A stretch of 64,000 nt of DNA, taken from contig OX388311.1 of assembly GCA_947579605.1 (NCBI GenBank), positions 30,444,951 through 30,508,950 of the forward strand. The letters run 5' to 3'. Below are positions 46,371 through 56,261 of this stretch, one piece after another (position 1 is the first letter of the stretch; each line of letters opens with the position of its first letter). The stretch is from Athripsodes cinereus (Eukaryota > Arthropoda > Insecta > Trichoptera > Leptoceridae). The notes beneath the pieces are model-generated. The model was not told where the DNA came from, ran no database searches, and saw only the letters and a list, made by a program, of their open reading frames with translations. Made by a program: the position numbers and the translations under genes.

Positions 46371-46976
46371 TAGACCCTTTCAACACAGAGCAGGTGAAAG
46401 GGTCCAATACAAACTGTGCCTTATAGTCTACAAAGCTTTGAACAAAATGGCACCTCAGTCGAACTTTCTGAGCTCTGTGTTCTCAAAACACCTGCAAGTA
46501 GACCTCTACGCTCAGCTAACACATCCACCAACATGCTGGACGAAAACAACAGAGCAAACAAGTCCTGCAGGGCTACTCTTGACAAAACTAAACACGATCT
46601 TAATCTAGTCTTGATCTTGATCATACGACGCACGAAGTGACTATTGGCCAAAAATACACGCAAAACAATCGCGCGTTAGCGGTAGTGCGGTGTTTTTAAC
46701 CATAGTCCCTTCGTGCGTCGTATGATCAAGATCAAGACTAGATTAAGATCGTGTTTAGTTTTGACAAAAGTAACCCTGCTGCTTCTATGAAAGAGCTTTT
46801 GGCGTCGCAGGACCCGTCATTTGGAACCGACTCCCCGAGGACCTCCGTAAAAACCAGCCGATTACAACGTTCAGGAGCAAGCTGAAGAATTCGCTCTTCC
46901 AACATAGTTTCCCGCGCCCTTGAGATGGATGCTTCATTAAACGGCGCCGAATAAATCATCCCGCCAATATAATAAT
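46371..46976 (+). mobile_element. CR1-like LINE 3' end inserted in the RTE copy
   Basis: The plus strand encodes YKALNKMAPQ, the LRKNQPITTF region and the family terminus (aacggcgccgaataaatcat), then an (aat)n tail. The flanks aacactc at 46364-46370 and 46977-46983 are a 7-bp duplication of RTE sequence. It is itself interrupted by the MITE at 46568-46778. Confidence 0.85.
46568..46778. mobile_element. 211-bp MITE copy B, inside the CR1 copy
   Basis: Same ends, arms and loop as copy A (43358-43568). It is flanked by ctg at 46565-46567 and 46779-46781. Uninterrupted CR1 copies (41208, and the reverse copy near 60075) have a single ctg at this point, so the element's borders and the 3-bp duplication are directly visible. 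Confidence 0.92.
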
Positions 46977-47085
46977 AACACTCATAATCCAAATCAACTC
47001 ATTCTCCTACTATCCTCATTCTTCACTCTGTCCCGCAATGTTTTACCAACCATGCTTCTCAGTTTCATTTGAAAGGGATATAAAA
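46977..47085 (-). mobile_element. Continuation of the RTE copy beyond the CR1 insertion
   Basis: 'ctcattctcctactatcctc' and 'tgttttaccaaccatgcttc' continue the antisense RTE sequence (compare 31918-31985). It ends at gtttcatttgaaaggg. Confidence 0.75.
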
Positions 47086-47636
47086 AAATATTTTTTATGA
47101 AGGAACCAGTGATATGTAATAGGAATAGATACGTAATACAATGCTTTTCTAGGATCCAAACTTGTTGTCAAATATACCATTAAGGACGAAACACTGAAAA
47201 TCTTTTAATATTTTAAACAAAACCTATTCAAAAATATATCTATGCCTTTCAATTCATTGCATTAGCTATACCATAAACGTTCTTTCTGTCTCTTTTTCGC
47301 AGAACGCATTGGTAATTAATGGATGCGCCCCTACCCCCTCAAACATTTCTCTTTACCGTGACAACCCATATATGGATTAGGGTTGCGAGACAAAATTAGG
47401 AAAATATTAATTAATTTTTCGTATTTAATATAAAAACAATGAACATGTTACACAACATTTATTTTTATTTATTAATTCTTTACTGTATATTGATTACTAA
47501 CAATTATGTACATAACAGGTATACATTCAAATCAAATACAATCAATATACAGAGAGCGAGTTCAATTAAGTATACCAACAAATTAGAGAACTAATAATTA
47601 TTGAAAAATCTTCAATATTACAAAAAAATATTATTT
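47086..47636. other. Spacer before the LTR element, nothing recognised
   Basis: AT-rich DNA. Its first 35 bp (gatataaaaaaatatt...tatgaaggaa) also flank the matching RTE/CR1 block near 59790, so it is part of a larger repeat. Confidence 0.4.
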
Positions 47637-47641
47637 ATTTA

Positions 47642-48115
47642 TGTAATATGTTTTGTTAGATGGTGTGTGGATTTGGGGCCACACACTGCTCCAATCTTCA
47701 GATCCCTTGAAAGTTTTGGTTCTGCTACCAAGGGGATGTGGGTTTAGTAGTAAAACTCGAGCCTCGTTTAAACACTATATTCACAAAGGTAAAAAAACTA
47801 TTTACAGGTAAGTTCTAGCACAACTTAAAAGATACACTTTACAATAGGTATTAACGAGCCGAGAGAGGGAACTTGAATTCCTCCTCAAAGCAACACCTCG
47901 TCTATATATAAACTTTTAACCTCCTCTCTCTTATCACAAAAACCAAAATATACAACAACACCACTTCTAGAAAAATCCTACACCCTACATATATATATAT
48001 AAGAGACATCTGTCCTATATAACATAAAGTAGTGAGTAATTAATACCACCAATGTGACTACCATTAAATCCTAATTTAGTTTAATATAATTTCCCACAGA
48101 TGTCTATATCTTACA
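47642..48115 (-). repeat. 3' LTR
   Basis: 474 bp, the same sequence as 52950-53423. In element orientation it starts tgtaagatatagacatctgt and ends acaaaacatattaca. A TATA-like tatatata lies at 47903-47910. Confidence 0.95.
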
Positions 48116-48130
48116 CTCCCCCACTTAAAT
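48116..48130 (-). other. Polypurine tract
   Basis: On the minus strand aagtggggga(g) lies directly before the 3' LTR, the usual site of plus-strand priming in LTR retrotransposons. Confidence 0.75.
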
Positions 48131-48241
48131 CTCATCTATAAACTTAAATATTTCATTTTCACTTATACAATGCAAAATCTTAAATAATTCATTTTTTTCT
48201 ATATACTTAACAAAAATATACTATACATATATGACCTTATA

Positions 48242-51200
48242 TCACTGAGAGTAACGCTGTGGTTTTTGACGCGGTCGAGGTCTTAGGTTTCTACTTGTAG
48301 ATGGCTGTGGTTCTGGTGTCTGCTCCGAACATGGATTCTGAAACGAAGACAAAGGCGTATCAGGAAAATTGTCAAACAACAACCCTGACCAGCCTTCGTC
48401 TAAGTCTTGTTCAGACGAAAGCTTTTCAGGCAATTTCTGTATCAAATCTTTCTTCCACTTAACATTTAAATTTGTGATTTGATCTCTATGTCTTTTCCAA
48501 CACAAACCAGAATTTGAAATTTTTACAAGATACACATTTTTACTAAGTACCTTTGCTATTCTACCCTTAATCCAAGAGTTTTTATCTGATCTTAAATCTA
48601 TTGTTAAAACTGGGTCACCCACTTTAAAAAATTTAGACTTGTATTTCCTACTTCTAAAATATTTCTTTTGAGTATCTTTACTTTTATCGATGTTTCTTCT
48701 AACATGATCTGGGACATCTCTATCCGTTTCAAAATTATCTGGAAGCATCAAATCAAACATAGTTCTAATTTTCCTACCTAACAAAAGTACAGCGGGTTCA
48801 ACCCCCGTTGAACTATGTGGCGTATTTCTAAAGTCTATTAAGAAATCCATCAACCTATCCTTCCAATTTGTAGGTAAGCTATTATTGTGTAACATTTTCT
48901 TCAAAAAACCTTTGCAAACTTTTACGGCATTCTCTGCCTGCCCGTTTGATGCTTGATGACCTATCGGAGATGTTATGTGTTCGATTCCATTCCTTCTACA
49001 AAATTCTTCAAATTCTTTTGAACAAAAATTTGTTGCGTTATCGCTTACTATTGTTTCGCAATAGCCCAAGTAACTGAAAATTTCCTTTAGTACCTGTATT
49101 GTATTAAATGAGTTTGGTACATCTACTTTCCTACAATCAATCCATTTGGAGGTTGAATCAACCACAACTAAAAAATTTGTATTTGCTATAGGACCGAAAT
49201 AATCGATATGTATTCTACTCCAAATCTTACCTGTTTCTCTCCAAGGTGTCAATTCTGCTCTTTGTGGGTTATTTTGTAAAGTTCTGCATGCCATGCATTC
49301 ACTTATCATACTTTCTATGTCTCTAGACAACCCTGGCCAGTATATATAATTCCTAGCTAAACTTTTTGTCTTTACAATGCCTTGATGTGATCTGTGGAAA
49401 AGTTTCAATATCTCACTTCGTAAAGTAGAGGGTATCACAATTTTAAAATCATAACATAGACACTCGTCATAAACAAATAAATCTGTTCGCACTTGATAAT
49501 ATTTTCTTTCTTCATTATTCAATTTATCTTTCCTGGGCCATGATTTTTGCACATATTCAATTATTTTACATAATGTTGAATCTTCTCTTGTCGCCTTGCG
49601 AACCTCTTCTATATCGATTGGATTTTGCGAATGATATTCCAATTCTACATTGTTAATTACCTCTATGTAAAATAAACTGTTGAATTCTTGGTCTTCCACC
49701 AACTCACCTGACGCTGGCGACCTTGACAAATAGTCTGAGCAGTTATTCTCAGATTTCACATATTCAATATCGTAATCAAAAGCTGACAATATGACTCCGT
49801 ATCTAATTAACCTATTAGCTGCTAATTGTGGAATATTTTTATTTGGATTTAATATTCTCACCAATGCCTGATTGTCTACACATAATGTGAACTTCCTTCC
49901 GTACAAAAAATGAAACCATTTCTTTAATGCGAATATTACTGCCAATGCTTCAATATCCATGATTGAATATTTTTGCTCACAAGTCGTTAATTTCCTTGAA
50001 ATGTATTCTATTGGTCTTGATGCACCGTTCTGATACACATGCATTAGAGTCGCTCCTATCCCTTTTGTTGAGGCATCAGTAACCACTTTTAATGGGATGT
50101 TTTCGTTATAATGTGTTAAGACCATGTCCGAACACAAATAAGATTTAACTGCATTCACTGCGTTTGTACACTCATCTGACCATACCCATTTCTCTTTTTT
50201 CTTCAATAACCTATATAAAGGGTTTAATAATTCGCTTATACCTGGTATGAAATTCCTATAATAGTTCACCATCCCTAAAAAACTTCTTAGTTCTGTAACA
50301 TTTTGAGGGTTTCTCACTTCATGGATTGCTTTCACTTTGTTTCTTACCGGTGATATGCCTCTTTTCGATATAATATAACCCAAATATTCAATTTCTTCCC
50401 TAAAGAAATAGCACTTATCAGTATTCACGGTCAACCCGCAATCTTGTAGCCTTTTAAATAATTCACATAAATTTTCATATAGTTCCTGTTTGGTTTCTCC
50501 TGCTACTATAATGTCATCGATGTACGCACTTGTTTTTGGTAACCCTTGTACTATGGAGTCTATTACCTGCATAAACAAAGACGGGCTAACTTTTAAACCG
50601 AAAATTAGTCTTTTATATCTGAATAACCCTTTGTGCGTTGATATTGTTGTCACTTCACGACATTTTTCTTTAATCACAATTTGGCTATATGCCGACTTAA
50701 GGTCTATTTTTGCAAAGTATTTTCCTTTTGCGACTTTTTGTATTACACTCTCTATTCGTGGTAAGGGATATTTTTCATCACGCACATATTTATTTATTGA
50801 ACATTTGTAATCAGCACACAATCTCACTGAACCATCAGATTTAGGTATAATCACTAATGGACTTGCATATTTTGAAACCTCGACACGTTCGATTATCTCA
50901 TTTTCCAACATTTTATCTAATTCTTGCTCGACTTTCGCTTGTAATGCATATGGCACGGGTCGTGGATTGAAGAATTTTGGTACATGATCCTCCTTTAATG
51001 AAAATTCCACTTCATAACCGGTGAACTTTCCTAATTTCTCACTAAAAACGTTTTTATATTCTCTTTTTAGTTTGTCAACTAACTTTGACGTATCGTCCAT
51101 ATTGCCGCTCCGTAAATTTATGTTCTCTGTTTTACCGACCTTGCCGGATACTTCACTTATGTTTACATGCGAATTTTCCAAACCTGTTAATTGTATATCA

Positions 51201-52390
51201 AATTCCTTCATGAAATTCCTTCCGAAAAGTATTTCTTTTCCGAATTGCACAATAATAAATTGAACACTTCTTTTTAACGAATTAAAGCACACTGGTAATT
51301 CCAAAGTACCTAACACATTTAATATTTGATCACTATAGCCACGGACATCACTATTAAATTCACTAAGTTTATGCTTGTTAAAATATTTCACATAACATTG
51401 TTCTGGAATAACAGATATAAAAGCTCCCGAATCTATCATTCCTGTGTGAAACTTATCTCCTAATTTCACTGATATCTTGCATGGATTATCCTCGGATATT
51501 TCATTAATTTTTCTTCTTGTGATACTGTTCAGTTTCTTCTTGAAATTTGTTTTACAGTTTCTCGCCCAATGTCCTGGTTTTGAACATCTAAAACACACTA
51601 ACTTGTTCCTATCGTTATCCTGTTTAAAATTTCTATCTCGGCTTGAGTTTCTATCTCTGCTTGAGCTTCTACTGTGATTTGAGGAATGTGAATTTCTTCT
51701 CGTATTGGTATAATGCGATTTCTTGTAATTTTGTGAAAAATTTTTCCTCTGGAAATCTTGTGCTTCCTTATCACTTGATCTTCTTGAAAACTTGTAACCT
51801 TTTTCCGTTGAATTTTCCCTATGACACTCAGCAACAATACTACTTCTTGATTTCAAACTATTTTCAAAAATTATTGCAGTTTTTATTGTCGTTTGAAAAT
51901 CACTTTTTTCACATTCTAGAAACAATTTCTGCCGTATCCTAGAATCTTGTATGCCTACCACAAACATATCTTTTAAATTTTCCAATAAGCGACCTTCAAA
52001 TTTACAATTACCCGCCAATTTTTGCAATCTCGCTCCGAATTCTTTGAAACTTTCATGAGCTAATTGTCTACTAGTAAAAAAATTATATCTATTTTCTAGA
52101 ACATTCTCAACATTTGAACAATAATTCGACAATAAATCTATCAAGTTTTCCGTCTTTAAATTCTCTACACTTTCTGGTTTCGCTAGATTTACCAACAAAT
52201 CAAATGTGTCCTCATGGAGATATGATAAGAACAGGGCTCGCCTCTTTGGTTCATTAAGAACAGTATCATCATTTAGCACCAGACCTTGTCTAAATCTAAT
52301 TATAAAATTCTCCCAAGAATCTGTTCCGTGATTAAACCTCAACGAAACGTCCCTATAAACCTGACTTCTTACTACAACTTTCTCTGTCAT
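48242..52390 (-). CDS. Gag-Pol polyprotein of the Mag-like LTR element
   Basis: One 1382-codon frame with no stop or shift between gag and pol. In order: Mag-type gag/capsid (about 1-190), serine/arginine-rich linker, one CCHC zinc knuckle (CFRCSKPGHWARNC, about 266-279), aspartic protease (DSGA, about 320), reverse transcriptase (YIDD, about 623), RNase H (TDAS, about 771), integrase with HHCC finger (about 999-1035), and DDE core (HIDYFGP near 1062; SDNATNF near 1116; a glutamate near 1153). A short basic C-tail (RPRPRQKPQRYSQ) ends it. A fused gag-pol with one knuckle fits the Mag clade, as I recall that group. All catalytic residues I can check are present, so it may be functional. The start ATG is the first in the frame after a 559-nt leader. 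Confidence 0.93.
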   Translation of the reverse strand: MTEKVVVRSQVYRDVSLRFNHGTDSWENFIIRFRQGLVLNDDTVLNEPKRRALFLSYLHEDTFDLLVNLAKPESVENLKTENLIDLLSNYCSNVENVLENRYNFFTSRQLAHESFKEFGARLQKLAGNCKFEGRLLENLKDMFVVGIQDSRIRQKLFLECEKSDFQTTIKTAIIFENSLKSRSSIVAECHRENSTEKGYKFSRRSSDKEAQDFQRKNFSQNYKKSHYTNTRRNSHSSNHSRSSSRDRNSSRDRNFKQDNDRNKLVCFRCSKPGHWARNCKTNFKKKLNSITRRKINEISEDNPCKISVKLGDKFHTGMIDSGAFISVIPEQCYVKYFNKHKLSEFNSDVRGYSDQILNVLGTLELPVCFNSLKRSVQFIIVQFGKEILFGRNFMKEFDIQLTGLENSHVNISEVSGKVGKTENINLRSGNMDDTSKLVDKLKREYKNVFSEKLGKFTGYEVEFSLKEDHVPKFFNPRPVPYALQAKVEQELDKMLENEIIERVEVSKYASPLVIIPKSDGSVRLCADYKCSINKYVRDEKYPLPRIESVIQKVAKGKYFAKIDLKSAYSQIVIKEKCREVTTISTHKGLFRYKRLIFGLKVSPSLFMQVIDSIVQGLPKTSAYIDDIIVAGETKQELYENLCELFKRLQDCGLTVNTDKCYFFREEIEYLGYIISKRGISPVRNKVKAIHEVRNPQNVTELRSFLGMVNYYRNFIPGISELLNPLYRLLKKKEKWVWSDECTNAVNAVKSYLCSDMVLTHYNENIPLKVVTDASTKGIGATLMHVYQNGASRPIEYISRKLTTCEQKYSIMDIEALAVIFALKKWFHFLYGRKFTLCVDNQALVRILNPNKNIPQLAANRLIRYGVILSAFDYDIEYVKSENNCSDYLSRSPASGELVEDQEFNSLFYIEVINNVELEYHSQNPIDIEEVRKATREDSTLCKIIEYVQKSWPRKDKLNNEERKYYQVRTDLFVYDECLCYDFKIVIPSTLRSEILKLFHRSHQGIVKTKSLARNYIYWPGLSRDIESMISECMACRTLQNNPQRAELTPWRETGKIWSRIHIDYFGPIANTNFLVVVDSTSKWIDCRKVDVPNSFNTIQVLKEIFSYLGYCETIVSDNATNFCSKEFEEFCRRNGIEHITSPIGHQASNGQAENAVKVCKGFLKKMLHNNSLPTNWKDRLMDFLIDFRNTPHSSTGVEPAVLLLGRKIRTMFDLMLPDNFETDRDVPDHVRRNIDKSKDTQKKYFRSRKYKSKFFKVGDPVLTIDLRSDKNSWIKGRIAKVLSKNVYLVKISNSGLCWKRHRDQITNLNVKWKKDLIQKLPEKLSSEQDLDEGWSGLLFDNFPDTPLSSFQNPCSEQTPEPQPSTSRNLRPRPRQKPQRYSQ

Positions 52391-52949
52391 TTTTCCACAA
52401 GAAAAAAAATTTTAACTACTAGCAAAAATAAAATAAAAAAAACAACAATACAATATACAATTTATGAACAAACTACTTAACTTCTGTGACTCTCTGCTGC
52501 CTCCTTTGTCTGCTCTGCCCTTGGCTGAACTCTCCACCTCTCTTGAGCCGTCCTCCACCTGGGATTGCTCCTGGGATGTTCCTCCACCTGTGATGCTCCT
52601 TTCTTGAGCTGTCCTCAACCTGGGACTGCTCCTGGGATGATCCTCCACCTGTGATGCTCCTTTCTTGAGCTGTCCTCAACTTGGGACTGCTCCTGGGATG
52701 ATTCTCCACCTGTGATGCTCCTCTCTTGAGCCGTCCTCAACCTGGGACTGCTCCTCCTGGCCTCTTCTTCACCTCCTTGAAGATGCACCTTTCTCGAGTT
52801 GTTCTCTACTAGGAACAACTCTGATCCTGTTCCCTCTTCTTCCTGGTTACACCCTGAGCTATGTAATATTCTGCTAGATATTACCCTGCTCCTCTATGTA
52901 ATATTCTTCTAGATATTACCGTCCTCCTTAGTAGATACTGACTGCGCCA
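52391..52949 (-). other. Leader of the LTR element with 61-bp tandem repeats
   Basis: Between the 5' LTR and gag. From about 52525 to 52760 a unit of about 61 bp containing 'ctcctgggatgatcctccac' and tgatgctcctttcttgag occurs about 3.5 times. Since 61 is not a multiple of 3, small frames through it shift each unit, so it is unlikely to be coding. It may be part of the packaging or translation leader. Confidence 0.8.
52932..52949 (-). other. Primer-binding site, tRNA-Ser type
   Basis: Directly after the 5' LTR the minus strand reads tggcgcagtcagtatcta. TGGCGCAGTC is complementary to the 3' end of a serine tRNA with a GCAGTC acceptor start. The tRNA assignment is from memory of acceptor stems. 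Confidence 0.65.
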
Positions 52950-53423
52950 TGTAATATGTTTTGTTAGATGGTGTGTGGATTTGGGGCCACACACTGCTCC
53001 AATCTTCAGATCCCTTGAAAGTTTTGGTTCTGCTACCAAGGGGATGTGGGTTTAGTAGTAAAACTCGAGCCTCGTTTAAACACTATATTCACAAAGGTAA
53101 AAAAACTATTTACAGGTAAGTTCTAGCACAACTTAAAAGATACACTTTACAATAGGTATTAACGAGCCGAGAGAGGGAACTTGAATTCCTCCTCAAAGCA
53201 ACACCTCGTCTATATATAAACTTTTAACCTCCTCTCTCTTATCACAAAAACCAAAATATACAACAACACCACTTCTAGAAAAATCCTACACCCTACATAT
53301 ATATATATAAGAGACATCTGTCCTATATAACATAAAGTAGTGAGTAATTAATACCACCAATGTGACTACCATTAAATCCTAATTTAGTTTAATATAATTT
53401 CCCACAGATGTCTATATCTTACA
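52950..53423 (-). repeat. 5' LTR
   Basis: 474 bp, with a TATA-like tatatata at 53211-53218 that would start transcription within the LTR. It reads the same as 47642-48115. Confidence 0.95.
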
Positions 53424-53680
53424 ATTTATTAATACATTTTACAGCATGAGAGCCTATTGCATTACAGAAAAGCTGCAAAATTACACAAAAAATATTCCAT
53501 ACATTACATAAAAACAACCCTAAAAATACATAAATTAGAAACTAAAGAATACAAAATTACATTAATTCCTAACAATAAATATTCCGACAAAACTGGTCAA
53601 CTTTACATCCATCTAAACATTTGGGTGTTAATCTTTAGGTAAATCAATTATAGAAAATCAAAACTAATTTGCAATTATCA
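53424..53680 (-). mobile_element. LINE 3'-end repeat hosting the LTR element
   Basis: 'catgagagcctattgcatta' ... 'aggtaaatcaattatagaaa' align with 5590-5955. The ttta-repeat tail is on the far side of the LTR element (47632-47641), so the LTR element entered this repeat's tail. Confidence 0.55.
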
Positions 53681-53818
53681 AAATATATGTTATATGTTTT
53701 AACTAAATAATATTTTTTTAAATATTGATATCTTAAAAAATATATATACTTTACATTTACAGAATTATCATTAGAATTTTTTTTTATTTATTCTGTATGG
53801 ATCAAACAGTTTTTTTTA

Positions 53819-53998
53819 AAAAAAAAAAAAAAAGATATATCTGGGTTTTTGATATAAACCCAAATACAACCTTATACACCTTTCACAGTTAGTGAAAAAC
53901 TTGTGTCGTGAAAGGGGAGTTTGCCGGCACCTAGGATCGAACCCCGGACCCCTTGTTCACAAGGCCAAGACTCCACCTCCAGGCTACCGACGAGCTCA
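53819..53998 (-). repeat. tRNA-derived SINE, antisense
   Basis: A poly-A tail (seen as 53819-53833), then 'gatatatctgggtttttgat', and the tRNA-like head with a box B region (ggatcgaacccc on the plus strand) near 53934. It is the same family as 33994-34182. Confidence 0.85.
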
Positions 53999-53999
53999 A

Positions 54000-54800
54000 T
54001 TGTACCTTGAGGTATTCTGCCAGACAAGATGGAGGTGAGAAAATAATTAAATTAAAAAAAAATTGGACAAAAGTTACAAAATCCGTAAAAGAATAAGTAA
54101 GGACAATGTTAGCGGTAACCCTGATTTATCTTCAATATAGATGAAGTTACACGAGGTTGCACAGAAGAAATTAAATAATTCTTTAAAAAATATTTATTAA
54201 TTCAACTATTATCTAAAAAATACATTTAACTGTGCAAAGAAGTACTTCGGTCCTTTTTGAATGTGTCTCTTTTAATTTTGCATCCTTTAATCACATCTTT
54301 ACCCATTTTTGTTTAATATTTTTACACTGCATCAAAACGTATCGCGTCTATAGCGGTACAAAACACACTAAATAGGGAGTCGCCACGGCTGACGGCATAT
54401 GGAGTCAGTGAGGTGGACTCACATTTCGTGCGTTCTCTTCGTATCTATTCTTATAACATATCTCTGGAAGGAACACACTAATAGATAGTCCATAAATTAC
54501 ATCTCTTCATCGAAGGATGTCTTGAAAATGTTTTTTTTTTCAGTTAATGTCAAGGATCGTTTCAAAATTCCTTCGTCTTCCCCATGTGCAATATTATAAC
54601 TTTAATATGAACCACATGTTTCTCTTGTGCCAATAACTAATAAGGTCTGTTTGTATGTCGATTCCATAATTAAACGACGATTAACATAACATTATAACGT
54701 AATTTAGTTTATTGTGATAGCACTATTTTGCAATAATACCTATACACCAATCAGTAATTTCAATTGTTTCTCTAGTTATTGGGTAAAATTGCATAATACT
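54000..54800. other. Spacer, nothing recognised
   Basis: AT-rich DNA with a GC-richer patch at 54340-54440. 'actaatagatagtccataaa' at 54478 also occurs, reversed, at 59752-59775, hinting at an unidentified repeat end. Confidence 0.4.
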
Positions 54801-54804
54801 TCAC

Positions 54805-54882
54805 TACAAATCGCTCTCCCAACATAGTTTCCCGCGCCCTTGAGATGAATGCTCCATTAAACGGCGCTAAATAAATCATTAT
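54805..54882 (+). mobile_element. CR1-like LINE terminus only
   Basis: 'cgctctcccaacatagtttc' to 'attaaacggcgctaaataaa' is the last ~78 bp of the family at 46371-46976. Confidence 0.75.
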
Positions 54883-55382
54883 ATTATGCCTGTGAATACT
54901 AAATTAACCTTAATTGTGATAACTCTTAAGAAAATAAAGATAATATATTTTATAATATTGAGATCCTGTAATTTTTTATGAGAAACTCTTAATAAACTCA
55001 ATAAATTAATAACAGAGCGCCGAGTGAAGCGCGCAAACTGGCTAGTTGAACTAATTTCTTAGTATTCCCTTTTTACACTGATATACCTATGCAACTATAT
55101 GTGATATACAAACGCCTAAGGGTCATTTCGGGATAGTGCAGGTCTCAGAATAATAATAATGATGAACACACAATTTAAAATACCTACTGTATGCCGTTTT
55201 GTGGAATAAATTCCCTTCAAAAACGCATCCTTAAATATATTTGTTGATACTTGTGAATTAAGCCTTATACAGTACACATATTTATGAGCATACTATACAA
55301 CTAATTAGGAATATTGACAAATAATAATAAATTGTACAATTGATATCAGTCATGAATTGTGGTACCTACGTAGAATTAAAGG

Positions 55383-56140
55383 GACCCAAGTGAGGTAGGC
55401 AGAGAGAACGGAACGCCGTATAGATCTATCCTTACATAATTATAATATTTTCACTTCTTCTACATTCTCATAAACGCACGTTGATTTATCTTACTCAAAA
55501 CATGGCCGTCCTTGAGAATTTGATCCACGTGATCAAACCACGTGGTTCTCGGACGCCCGCGCTTCCTCACACTCTTTCTTTCAGATAAGTATGTACCCTC
55601 TTTGTTTGTATGCAAGTGAAACGTGGTTGAAGAAGGACGAGAGTGGAATAAATGCCGTGGAAATGCGTTTACTGAGAAGAATGGTTGGTAAAACGTTGCG
55701 GGATATAGTGAATAATGAGGATATCAGGAGAATGAGCGGATGTGAAAAGAATGTTGTGGATAGAATGCATGTAAATAAGTAACGATGGTTTGGACATGTT
55801 GAGCGAATGCAAGATGAAAGAATGACGAATAGGATGTATTTATCTGAGAGAAAGGATGTGAGGAAGCGCGGTCATCCAAAAACCACGTGGCTTGATCACG
55901 TGGATTAAATCTTAAAGGACGGCCGCGTGTTGAGTAAGAGAAATCGCAGTGCATGTATGATAAATGTATAGGAAACGAAAGAAGTATGTAAGGATAGGTC
56001 TATATGGCGTTCCGTTCTCTTTGCCTACCCCTCCTGGGACACAGTGTAAGGGTATAGATAGATAGACAGTATCCTCTTTCTCATACTTTCCTCATTTATT
56101 CGTTCAACATGTCCAAAATATCGTAGCTTATTTACAGGCA
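55383..56140. mobile_element. RTE fragments in head-to-head arrangement
   Basis: 55383-55590 is antisense RTE 3' sequence (gtaggcagagagaacggaac ...). From about 55600 to 56062 the same family runs sense, encoding [20 protein letters not shown] and [15 protein letters not shown] before stops. 56085-56140 is antisense again. Several insertions or a foldback rearrangement are needed. Confidence 0.7.
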
Positions 56141-56261
56141 ACCGCGGACACCATGAGTGTACCGAGGTGCCGAGTTGGAAACAAATGATTTCTTCGTTGT
56201 TCTAAGAACGATCTGTGAAGGTTAACGACGGAGTTAGGGTACCTATAGTACAGTAATTATT

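Larger units (their letters stand above)
47642..53423 (-). mobile_element. Complete Mag-like Ty3/gypsy LTR retrotransposon
   Basis: A 5782-bp element on the minus strand: 474-bp LTRs at 52950-53423 (5') and 47642-48115 (3'), TG...CA ends, and attta target duplications at 47637-47641 and 53424-53428. It has a primer-binding site, a polypurine tract and a single open gag-pol frame. I found no difference between the two LTRs by eye. It lies in a LINE 3'-end repeat. No envelope gene is present. Intact structure and identical LTRs suggest a very recent insertion. Confidence 0.95.

Noticed and set aside
52412..52818. Overlapping minus-strand small frames upstream of gag
   Set aside because: They follow a 61-bp non-triplet repeat in the leader, so the frame changes at each unit; most likely non-coding.
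47642..53423. Endogenous retrovirus with envelope (errantivirus)
   Set aside because: No envelope frame exists between pol and the 3' LTR; domain order and gag fit a Mag-like LTR retrotransposon.
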